Shown here one piece after another: positions 1 through 9,458 of a stretch of DNA of 64,000 nucleotides (positions are counted from its first letter, which is position 1; the number at the start of each line of letters is the position of its first letter). The position numbers and the translations under genes are program-made. Source of the DNA: Rhynchonema sp. JSB1_4 (lineage: Eukaryota; Nematoda; Chromadorea; Monhysterida; Xyalidae). The DNA lies in contig JASAMV010005483.1 in the NCBI GenBank assembly GCA_030248065.1, forward strand, positions 1 through 64,000, read 5' to 3'. The notes beneath the pieces are model-generated. The model searched no databases. It had not been told where the DNA came from and saw only the letters and a program-made list of their open reading frames with translations.

Positions 1-14
1 CTTGGGGGGGAGGG

Positions 15-813
15 CAGTGTAGTTCCTCGGGGGGAGGGGGGGCCCCTCGAGGACGTCCGCTCCCCCTCCGAGGTACGCCTGCCCCACATGTCCCCCTCCG
101 GTAATGTCTGCCTCCCCAATTTTTTCCTAGAATGGGCAAATCTGAGGTCTAAAATAGGCATTTTTAGGCCAAAAATAGGTAAACTTTAGGTGAAACCAAT
201 GGTGTGGCCGGGGCCCCCGGGGGGGGGGTCCCCCCCCAAGGTACAGTAGGTAGGTTGCCGCCCCTCGCCTGGTAATATATAGGGAGGTTGCCGCCCCTTT
301 CCTGGTACAGTAACTCTTGGGGCCGCCCCACCTAACTTTTCACACTACCTAAAAAGTTTCATTTTTCGCTTCAAATCGTATAAAATCCCCATATTTGTCT
401 GCAAATAGGCGAAAAATCGCGCGCTGCGCGCGAAATTAGTGTTTTAGGCCACATTTTCTTCCAGTATTTAGACATAAAAAATTTCGGTTTCCAGATGACC
501 CCCCCCCAAGTGGTACCCCGACTCTTAGCTCGGCTGGTACAGTAGGTAGGTTGCCGCCCCACTTTTGGGTGGTACAGTAGGTTGCCGCCCGGTAGCTACA
601 CCACTGGGTGAAACCTCCAAAAAAACGCCAAAATATCCTCGAGCCCCCTTTATAGGGGATTTCGCAAGAAGGCAAATAGTTGATTTCCGACCTCAAACTT
701 TTTTCCGTCCCCCCAAATTGGGGACTTCCCCCCCTTCCCCCCAGGTAGGTACGCTCCGCTCCTCCGAAAAATAGAGCGGAGCACGTCCGGTCCTCGGACC
801 AGGAACTACACTG
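15..813. mobile_element. hAT-like non-autonomous element (left-arm copy)
   Basis: It starts CAGTGTAGTTCCT and ends AGGAACTACACTG, mirroring 5097-5919 in the right arm. The bases before it (GGGGAGGG) match the reverse complement of the flank of the mirror copy; the right flank CGGAGGGG is less exact. A second element is inserted inside at 197-606. No transposase is encoded. Confidence 0.7.
197..606. mobile_element. hAT-like element nested in 15-813
   Basis: Termini CAATGGTGTGG and GTAGCTACACCACTG are bounded by the 8-bp direct repeat GGTGAAAC (189-196 and 607-614). The 410-bp length equals its mirror copy at 5342-5751. Inside are direct repeats of GGTACAGTAGGTAGGTTGCC and, near 418-432, a GC-only palindrome. 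No coding capacity. Eight-base target duplications and CAG/CTG ends are the hAT signature. Confidence 0.85.
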
Positions 814-2371
814 CGGAGGGGGAAAGATTTTTCGGGCGGGTAGGGTACAATACAAGTTTTTTTGGTTGCCTATTTTTTATGTGCTATAAAGTGCATATAT
901 CGCGCGTAGCGCGCGATTTTTTGCACTTTTAAGGGTTTTCGGTCGAAATTTGGCCATTTTTGACCGAAAAATAGGCATTTTGAGGGCAAAAATCGGGGCG
1001 GGTAGGGTACCAGAGCGGGGCGGAGGGGCAGGGCCAGGCGGTAGGGGTACCAGAGCCGGGCGGATAGGGGGTGGTGAACCGGGGGGGGGGGGGTTGGGGA
1101 CCAGGCTGTATTTTTGGGGGCTCTATTTTGGGGGCGCTGTAATTTTTCGCTGCCCAAAATCAGCGTATTTTTGGAACATTTTTTGAGATTTTGGGCAGCG
1201 AAATACAGCGCCCGCAAAATACAGCCCCCAAAAATACAGCCCCCCCCTAAAAGGGGTCAGCAACGGCGGCGGCGGGTTTGTATGGGGGTATGGGACCTGA
1301 CGCATGACTGCCAATTTCCCGGGGCCCCCGGGGCTTTTAGCTGACCTCATCCCAGTCCCGGGCCCGGCTCTGGGACTTTTAGTCGGTCCCGGTTTTGTAT
1401 CTCCTTGTAGGTAATTCCATTGCGAAGTCACTTTTGGGGCCGGTCTCGTGCTCGTATGTCAACCAGTCAACCCAATTATCGTCACATTCAGTCGGGGTCG
1501 GGGACCCACACAAATATGGTGCTTTGGTCGTGAACCGCTTTGGTGGACCGACATGAAGCAAAAAAAACATGAAAGATTTGAGGAACATTACTGTCCACGA
1601 AAGGCGGGGAACACTTCCGCCAAGCAAAAGCGGTGTCGTTACGGTTCCGAGAACCAATCGGAATGGGCACTCACAGGCAGCCCGCCGTCTTTGGGCCGCG
1701 AAGAGCGTCCATTGGCTTCGTTTTTGTTGACGGAAGCGATCCGCCTTTCTGAGCCGTCATGTTACACGCAAAAAATTGAAAGCCGCTCTGGTGCGCAGAA
1801 AACGAAGTGGAATTTATATAATATAGGTAAAGCGAAAACCGAGGGCATTTGAACCACTCGGCCTGGACTTCGAAAATCGAACGTTTTGGACAAACTAGCT
1901 CAGGCGTCGTGCGGAGACGCTGTCCCGTCGATTTGGCCAAGCGTAGAAAATTTGAAAACTGGAAAATCAAAACTTGTTTTTTTTTTAATTTTTTCCTATG
2001 CTGCCCTCGTCCCGTCTCGCCCCACATCCTTTTTTTCAGTTTTCCGGCGCCCGTCCCCCTCTGAAACTCCTCGCCCCGTTGACCGATCATACATAGCACA
2101 CGTCTTTCATTGTTAATACTTATAATACCAAGAGGTACTGTTCTATTATCCTTCTCAACAACTGCGACTTACTGTGGTCTGTCAGTCTGTCTGTCTTTTA
2201 CTTCGGTAGTAAAACAAACGAACATAATTGGTTGGTCAATAATACCCAAAACCCAACACATTGGTTTCACATGACGAGAATATCAAATCGGGTCCCCATC
2301 TCCCGCAACCTCCAACTTACCGTAACCTCCACCTCACCGTAGCCTCGAATCTACCATACCAATGCTTGCAG

Positions 2372-3501
2372 GCAACGGGGACCGTGCAAGCCGATTGTGT
2401 GATCGAGCTACAAGCACGCAAGGTCGAGGGCTGGATTCTGCCGGAGATGCCAGCGTTGATCACCGACATCCTGATTTCGCTCGACGATCGATTTCTGTAC
2501 ATCAGCTGTTGGCTGTGGGGTGATCTGTTGCAATACGACATCACCGATCCATTCCATCCGAAATTGGTCGGACAGGTCAGTAAACGTAATGGGGCTTTGG
2601 GTGCCTAAATTTAGCAAAACAAAAGAATAAAAAGAACGTCGACTTGTTTTTTATTCCCTCGACGTATGTTACGTGTAGCCACCTCTGTCATCATGCCCAT
2701 TGATTACACGCGTCACAATCCTTGCCCTTCCCTTTTGAAATGTGATGAAACATCAGGTGAACATCGGCGGATGCATCGGTGGTGCCGTGAAGCGACTAGA
2801 CGGTCCCCAGCCGCCACCATGTGTGGTCGCCGGTCGTAAAGTGGATGGCGGCACTCAAATGTTGCAGTGCAGTTTGGACGGCCAGCGTATCTACGTGACC
2901 ACGTCGCTCTACACGCTCTGGGACAAACAATTCTATCCAGATTTGTGCAAGTCGGTGTCACATTTTGGGTTTCAACTAGAGAACCTTGGTTCGAACATTA
3001 TGTAATGGTAGCTGATCAGAGTGGTGAACGCGCCACGCCTTGCACAAGCACACGCCACGCTTCACACAAAATGCTGGTGTATCTAAACCGTGTGGTACAC
3101 TGCACGTTTGCGGCATAGGCTTAGTGATCATTGGCACTCACGAAGGTGCACACCGGGCACCGTCTGTGAAAACGGCTTGAACGAGCAACCAGAGCAAACA
3201 CTGCACGAGGCACGTCCTGCCAAGTTGAGACCCATCCTAACAACAAGCATGAGCCGAGTCTCATTCAACGCTCGCTTATTTGATTGTCAACATCAACAAT
3301 ACCATTTCTTGCAGAAACGGTTCATCAATGGTGATGGTTGATGTTTCACCGTCGGGCGCAATGAGTCTGAATCGTGACCTGCACGTTGTGTTCAACGACG
3401 CCGATGGTCCGTTGATGGCGCACGAAATGCGTTACCCCGGCGGCGATTGTAGCTCGGATATTTGGCTCGCTGATTCGGCGTGTTGTGCGAACAAGATATA
3501 G
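2372..3501 (+). CDS. SELENBP1-like: Selenium-binding protein / methanethiol oxidase, C-terminal exons only
   Basis: Three exons, 2372-2575, 2757-2950 and 3315-3501, join in frame (AG/GT borders) into about 194 residues matching the C-terminal part of the SELENBP1 family. Landmarks are [19 protein letters not shown] and [11 protein letters not shown] (exon 1), [16 protein letters not shown] (exon 2) and [16 protein letters not shown] (exon 3). The family oxidises methanethiol to H2S, formaldehyde and H2O2 in the cytosol. The protein normally ends just after SSDIW; here a further 11 residues with a CC pair follow. Roughly the first 60 percent of the protein (about 470 residues in the family) is absent: exon 1 is preceded only by about 70 unique bases and then the inverted-repeat arm. 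It may be the tail of a gene whose 5' exons lie left of the window, or a fragment captured inside a foldback element. I cannot decide which. Confidence 0.8.
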
Positions 3502-5096
3502 CTCATTTCCATGATTGAGTGATTTTAACTCGATGGACTTTGTGGTATTGATATAACACAAGAACACAGTGAGATATTGTGCTAACGTTCAACTAGTTAT
3601 TCTGTTGTTATATTGTGTTGGCAGATGGGGACCCAATTTTGATATTCTCGTCATGTGAAACCAATGTGTTGGGTTTTGGGTATTATTGACCAACCAATTA
3701 TGTTCGTTTGTTTTACTACCGAAGTAAAAGACAGACAGACTGACAGACCACAGTAAGTCGCAGTTGTTGAGAAGGATAATAGAACAGTACTTCTCTTGGT
3801 ATTATAAGTATTATAACAATGAAAGACGTGTGCAATGTATAATACATTGGACGGGGCAAGATTTTTCAAGGGGGACGGGACACGGGAGAGCTGAAAAAAG
3901 GATGTCGGGCGAGACGGGACAAGAGCAGCATAGGAAAAAATTAAAAAAAAAACAAGTTTTGATTTTCCAGTTTTCAAATTTTCTACGCTTGGCCAAATAG
4001 ACGGACAGCGTCTCCGCACAACACCTGAGCTAGTTTGTCCAAAACGTTCGATTTTCGAAGTCCAGGCCGTGGTTCAAATGCCCTGGGTTTTCACTTTACC
4101 TATATTATATAATTCCACTTCATTTTCTGCGCACCAGAGCGGCTTTCAATTTTTTTCGTGTAACATAACGGCTCAGAAAGGCGGATCGCTTTCGTCAACA
4201 AAAACGATGCCGATGGACGCTCTCCGCGGCCCAAAGACGGCGGGCTATGTGAGTGCCCATTCCGATTGGTTCTCGGAACCGTAACGACACCGCTTTTGCT
4301 TGGCGAAAGTGTTCCGCCTTTCGTGGACAGTAATGTTCCTCGAATGTTTCATGTTTTTTTCCTTATGTCGGTCCACCAAAGCGGTTCACGACCAAAGCAC
4401 CATATTTGTGTCGGTCCCCGACCCCGACTGAATGTGACAAAATTGGGTTGACTGGTTGACATACGAGCACGAGCCGGCCCAAAAGTGACTTCACAATAAA
4501 ATTACCTCAAGAATACAAACCGGGACCGACTAAAAGTCCCGGGAGCCCGGGCCCGGGATCGGGATGAGGTGACTAAAAGCCCCGGGGGCCCGGGACTTTC
4601 AGTCGTGCGTCGGTCCCATACCCATACAAACCCGCCGCCGCCGTTGCTGACCCCTTTTAGGGGGGGGCTGTATTTTTGGGGGCTGTATTTTGCGGGCGCT
4701 GTATTTTTTCGCTGCCCAAAATCTCAAAAAATGTTCCAAAAATACGCTGATTTTGGGCAGCGAAAAAATACAGCGCCCCCAAAATAGAGCCCCCCAAAAA
4801 TACAGCCTGGTCCCCTACCCGCCCCGCCCTGGTACACCACCCCCTATCCGCCCGGCTCTGGTACCCTACCGCCTGGCCTACCCCCTACCGCCCCGCTCTG
4901 GTACCCTACCCGCCCCGATTTTTGCCCTCAAAATGCCCATTTTTCGGTCAAAAATGGCCAAATTTCGACCGAAAACCCTTAAAAGTGCAAAAAATCGCGC
5001 GCTACGCGCGATATATGCACTTTATAGCACATAAAATAGGCAACCAAAAAAACTTGTATTGCACCCTACCCGCCCCGAAAAATCTTCCCCCTCCCG

Positions 5097-5919
5097 CAGT
5101 GTAGTTCCTGGTCCGGAGGGGGACCAGACGTACCCTCCACTATTTTCGGAGGGGGAACAGACGTACCTACCTGGGGGGGAAGGGGGGGGGGGAAGTCCCA
5201 ATTTGGGGGGGGGGGGACGGAAAAAAGTCATTTTTTGAGGTCGAAAAATTGGACTATTTTTGCCTTCTTTTGCGAAAAATCCCCTATAAAAAGGGGGCTC
5301 CCATAAAAAGGGTATTTTGGCGTTTTTTTGGAGGTTTCACCCAGTGGTGTAGCTACCCAGGCGGGGCGGCAACCTACTGTACCACCCAAAATGCGGGGCG
5401 GCAACCTACCTACTGTACCAGCCGAGCTAGGGGGGGGGGTCGTACCACTTGGGGGGGGGGGTCATCTGGAAACCGAAATTTTTTATGTCTAAATACTGAA
5501 GAAAATGTGGCCTAAAACACTAATTTCGCGCGCAGCGCGCGATTTTTCGCCTATTTGCAGACAAATATGCTAATTTTATGCAATTTTAAGCCAAAAATGA
5601 ATGTTTTGGGTGAAAAGTTAGGTGGGGCGGCAACCTACCTACTGTACCAGGGGAGGGGCGGCAACCTACCTACTGTACCAGGCGAGGGGCGGCAACCTAC
5701 CTACTGTACCTTGGGGGGGGACCCCCCCCCACCCCCCCAGCCACACCATTGGTTTCACCTAAAGTTTACCTATTTTTGGCCTAAAAATGCCTATTTTAGG
5801 CCTAAATTTGCCCATTTTAGGAAAAAATTGGGGGAGCAGACGTACCCGGAGGGGGAACAGTGGGGCAGACGTACCTCGGAGGGGGAACAGACGCCCCCTC
5901 CCCCCCAGGAACTACACTG
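5097..5919. mobile_element. hAT-like element with nested copy inside
   Basis: Termini CAGTGTAGTTCCTGG and CAGGAACTACACTG; flanks CCCTCCCG (5089-5096) and CCCTCCCC (5920-5927) agree at 7 of 8 positions. Internal words such as GGGGGAACAGACGTACC repeat near both ends. A second hAT-like element (5342-5751) interrupts it. No reading frame resembles a transposase. Confidence 0.8.
5342..5751. mobile_element. hAT-like element nested in 5097-5919
   Basis: Termini CAGTGGTGTAGCTACC and CAGCCACACCATTG with a perfect 8-bp duplication GTTTCACC (5334-5341 and 5752-5759). Contains several direct copies of GGCAACCTACCTACTGTACC and the GC palindrome at 5527-5542. A third copy of the family lies at 43880-44255. 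Confidence 0.9.
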
Positions 5920-6096
5920 CCCTCCCCCCCAAGATCCCAGGTACACCACCCCCTACCCGCCCCGGATTTTTTCACCTATGTACCCTACCCGCCCCGCAAA
6001 AGTAGCCACAGCACTGGTTCGGCGGGGGCTGCCTGATTGCCTTTATCGAGCTCCGGAAGTTTTTTCAGAGCTCTGTAGGTTTCGAAACAACCAAAT

Positions 6097-6524
6097 TACC
6101 GTAAAACCTAAAATACAAGGGGGGCTGTATTTTTTCACTGACCCCTTTTAGGGCGGCTGTATTTTTGGGGGGGCTCTATTTTGGGGGGGGCTGTATTTTT
6201 TCGCAGCCCAAAATCTCAAAAAATGTTCTAAAAAATACCCCTAAAATGGAGTTCTGTCAGGGTGTTACTGGTCATTATTGAGTGTTTTAGGTGCAGATCT
6301 TCCATAAAAGGCTTTACGTCATCATATACTCAACCACAAACGTTTTACACAAGGTGTCTTACACAAGAACTTGACTTTACGACCCCCAAGCGGGGAATTC
6401 CAAGTGGGGGGGCGGGGGGGCCGTATTTTTGGGGGGGCTGTATTTTTTCACTGACCCCTTTTAGGGGGGCTGTATTTTTGGGGGGGCTCTATTTTTGGGG
6501 GGCTCTATTTTAGGGAATACGGTA
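6097..6524. mobile_element. TACCGTA-ended G-rich element
   Basis: Begins TACCGTAAAACCTAAAATAC and ends TTTTAGGGAATACGGTA, so the ends are inverted and carry terminal TA. The body is made of [20 protein letters not shown] words in both 5' and 3' parts around a stretch (6285-6400) that recurs at 52540-52582, 53252-53370 and 53485-53570. TA at the ends is compatible with a Tc1/mariner-type target duplication; that is inference. No protein is encoded. Confidence 0.65.
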
Positions 6525-6665
6525 TACTGGTAGAAAACCGTTTTTTGTATTTCGAGACAAAAACCGTTGAAAAAACACGTTTATTTTGAAAGAAAGTAAC
6601 TAACACTCGATCACTAACCTTTGCTTGCAGTTGCAGCAGCAGTGAATGTGACTGAGTGAGCAAAA

Positions 6666-8648
6666 ATGTCAAGCAGCACCGAGCGACTGTTGCATCGTGC
6701 TGACGTCGATGTGGAGCATTGTTCGTCATCATCATCGACATCCGCGCCCACTCGCGCAACAATCGCCAATAATGATCATCGATCGAGTTTGGCAATGAAA
6801 CTGTACGTGATCGCATCGGCGACGATTATATGGTCGAGTTTCACGTTGATGATTCGCTACACGCGCAGCACAACGCCCAAACAACAACTCTACTTCTCCA
6901 CCACCGTCGTTCTGCTCTCCGAATGCACTAAACTAACAATCTCGTTGTTCGTGCTATTCTATGATCATCAATTCTCAATTGCTGCCACACGCAAAGTGCT
7001 CATTCGCGAATATTTCGACAAGCCGAAGGAACTGCTCAAAATGAGTGTGCCGTCGTTGGTGTATGCGTTGCAAAATAATTTGGACTTTATTGCGCTTGAA
7101 AATCTGGACGCCGGTGTTTATCAGGTTCACAATTTTCTGAGTACATGTCTTTGTTGTTTATTATTGAGGTATGAGCTTTTCCTGCGGCAGGTTACCGGTC
7201 AACTAAAAGTAGTGACGACGGCCGTTTTCATGGTGCTCATGCTCGGTAGACGGTATTCAAGCGTGAGATGGCTGGCCATTTTCGGATTAACGTTTGGTGT
7301 GTTTATGTCGTGTTTTTGACACGTTTGTGTTGATGTGGAACAGTTTTGTTTGTCGCACAAATGCACTTATTGAATGAAACTATCGAAACAGGCGTTGCGT
7401 TGGTGCAACTTGACGCAGTGCACAATCAGGCGATCCGGGCCACCACCCAAACACCAACGAGTGACGAAGAACACTTGAGCACGGCGGCCGCAGAGGCAGG
7501 GAGGAAACCGGAGAACTACCTGCTTGGTCTCACGGCTGTATTAATCACGTGCGTGACTGCCGGATTTGCAGGTGCACCACCGGATTATAGTTTGCTGCTA
7601 TTCTTATTATTGTAGAAAAGATGCAAAAAGAACAATCCTCATCAATGCAGGCGTGTATTTCGAGAAAATGCTCAAAGACGGCTCGACGACTCCGTTCTGG
7701 ATCCGCAACATCCAGATGTACTCATGTGGCATCATTAGTGCATCGTTCGGCTGCATGCTGTCGGAGGGCGATGCCGTTAGCGAACACGGCTTCTTTCACG
7801 GCTATGACATGAAAGTGATCTCAATTATTGGTTGGTCATTTTGTGCTCCTTAGTTAGTTAGTTTATTGCGTCGGCACAAACTCAGTAATACACAGATAAT
7901 AACGTTAGCATAATTACAAGACCGGGTGTGGAGTTTACGGACATGAAAATAAATACAAAACAGGGTTAAAAGTTACGGGAATGAAAAACAAATGCAAAAC
8001 CATGACAGGAAACGGCGAGAAGGTGGACGAAATCACGGACAGACAGACACAGACAACACGCAATCAGAAACTAAATGTGCGCAGGCAGAGCCGCAACAAT
8101 GTACAACGGTGCAATACCGGACGGTGCGGAATACTGTGACATAAAAAAATCCGAAAGTAGTCTCTTAGATTGTCGATATTTGTGTCCGTAATGCATCTTT
8201 TTCCGCGGTGGCCAGCCGCTCAGGAGGACCATCGCCCCTTCCCACAGTGTCCTTGCAGGCCCGTAGTTCAATGTGGTGCCACTCGGGGTTCCGGCTTGCA
8301 CATGGTTCCATTGGTTGGGAAATGTTGGTCCTTAGTTTATTCTCCAACTTCTTTTGTTTGAAGTCGTGAAGTGCTGCATAACATGTCCACATTCAAACAT
8401 GAACGCCATTTATGTTGATATTGCCTCGGATACGAACTTTAGGTCTGCTGAGTGTCGGTGGAATCTACATCTCGCTCGTCATGAAACATCTGGACAATTT
8501 GTACAAAAGTTTTGCGTCGGCGGTCAGTATTATTCTCGTGTTTGTGGCGTCGTTTGTGCTGTTTGGCAGTGATCTGGGACTGTACTTCGTTGTTGGTGCG
8601 CTCGTCGTTTGCGTTTCAATTGTTGGCTACAATTCGGTACCTGAATGA
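6666..8648 (+). CDS. SLC35A-like: Nucleotide-sugar transporter, SLC35A family (UDP-GlcNAc/UDP-Gal type)
   Basis: Five exons: 6666-7124, 7191-7296, 7392-7571, 7651-7830 and 8443-8648, 376 residues in consistent phase. Members are Golgi membrane antiporters that bring UDP-sugars or CMP-sialate into the lumen in exchange for the nucleoside monophosphate. Family landmarks: LVYALQNNLDFIALENLDA, VTGQLKVVTTA, the GFAG-VYFEKMLK-WIRNIQ block, and a hydrophobic C-terminal third with a GYNS-type end. About ten membrane helices are expected. The start ATG follows a short serine-rich cytosolic tail. Intron 1 is only 66 bp and a multiple of three, so an unspliced message stays open through it; the junction VYQ-VTGQ shows it should be removed. 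Intron 4 (7831-8442) begins GTTGGT and holds a repeat also found at 55378-55425. Exact substrate cannot be read from sequence. Confidence 0.9.
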
Positions 8649-8687
8649 ATTGTTTTTTAACTCGATTTTTCGCTCGGTTCGCAGTCC

Positions 8688-8931
8688 TATAGTAAATTTC
8701 CAAATTCGCTGCCGCACAGTAACGTACGCCCCATAGTTAATGTCAGGTTCTAAACCCGAAAATCAACTTGTGAAACATTCAGACAGCTAACACACACGCA
8801 GCTTGCCTGCCAGCCAGGCAGCTACGCGCAATGTTTCAGAACAGCGCATGGTTAGCGTTCGGGTTTATAACTTGACATTAACTATGGGGCGTATTTTACT
8901 GTGCGGCAGCGAATTTGGAAATTTACTATAC
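8688..8931. repeat. Palindromic MITE, TAGTAAATTTCC family, copy 1
   Basis: About 245 bp folding back on itself: TATAGTAAATTTCC at the left pairs with GGAAATTTACTATA at the right, followed inward by CCAAATTCGCTGCCGCACAG and ACGCCCCATAGTTAATGTC. TGAAACATT and AATGTTTCA sit symmetrically near the centre. It lies just after the SLC35A stop. A second copy is in the tetraspanin gene (20462-20694). Confidence 0.85.
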
Positions 8932-9458
8932 CACTTATTGCTATAATTGTAATAGTAATATTGATGTCATGATGGTCTCTTGTGCTGTTCGCTATTCTGC
9001 ATTTATGCTGTTCGCGGCTCGAATATCACATCATTCGATCAAAGTCTTCTGTTTTTTGTACAGTGTTCTGGTGAAATCAACACTTTGATTCTCTCGTGGG
9101 GTTTCTAACGATCCATTCCACCATGTGATCCGATTCTTGGACCTAATATGCTCTTGTACAGCGTGTATTTTATGCATTTTTTCCTAGTCTGGCGTTTACT
9201 GTCGTGCCTTTTTGCCGCGTTTATCGTGACGTGTACATGCGTATTTCGTGTTTTGTTTATTTATTGGTGTTTCGCACTACGTCTTGGGGCCTTTCTTACC
9301 TGATGAACAATAACATCAACAAGTCTGCGCAGTGCTGTGTCTTGTTATCGCTGGCACGTGCTTCATATACGCACTTGGACTGCTTGCATATCACAGTCCT
9401 TGTTTATCGAACAACATTGTTTTTTGCCCGCTTTCATATGTTTCACTTGTTTGTGGAC
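8932..9458. other. Intergenic region upstream of first SUGCT gene
   Basis: No convincing exon. From about 9170 the sequence resembles 14920-15160, the region upstream of the second SUGCT copy (shared words TGTTTATTTAT and CTGATGAACAATAA), so it is part of the duplicated unit and probably holds the promoter or an untranslated first exon. Confidence 0.5.

Larger units (their letters stand above)
1..2303. repeat. Left arm of giant inverted repeat
   Basis: This stretch reappears in reverse complement at about 3625-5931. Checkpoints: the ATATCGCGCGTAGCGCGCG block near 897-917 pairs with 4994-5014; the ACCGGGACCGACTAAAAGT block pairs 1378-1396 with about 4519-4537; the block ending at the centre (CATGACGAGAATATC, 2270-2284) pairs with 3638-3652. 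The arm is built of nested smaller elements (hAT-like elements, a TACCGTA-type ctgtattttt stretch at 1095-1250) plus unique-looking DNA at 1370-2300. Its outer end is not visible because the pairing runs to base 1. I see no gene in it; apparent long reading frames are by-products of G/C-rich repeats. Confidence 0.9.
3625..5931. repeat. Right arm of giant inverted repeat
   Basis: Reverse complement of 1-2303. The repeat begins right after the selenium-binding exons, at GATGGGGACCCAA, and runs to at least 5931. It carries the mirrored nested hAT-like elements (5097-5919 and 5342-5751). Arms differ by scattered substitutions and small indels in homopolymers, so they are old enough to have diverged slightly. 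No gene is seen. Confidence 0.9.

Noticed and set aside
436..855. Long minus-strand open frame rich in Gly, Arg and Pro
   Set aside because: Lies in G/C homopolymer-rich transposon DNA, repeated in mirrored form at about 5076-5515; no family resemblance.
5555..6151. 198-codon plus-strand open frame
   Set aside because: Made of translated tandem repeats of hAT-like elements (LPTVPG-type repeats) and crosses three element borders.
7125..7190. Continuous reading of SLC35A exon 1 through to 7296
   Set aside because: The 66-bp stretch is a multiple of three but its translation interrupts the conserved VYQ-VTGQLK junction and it has GT/AG borders; treated as an intron.
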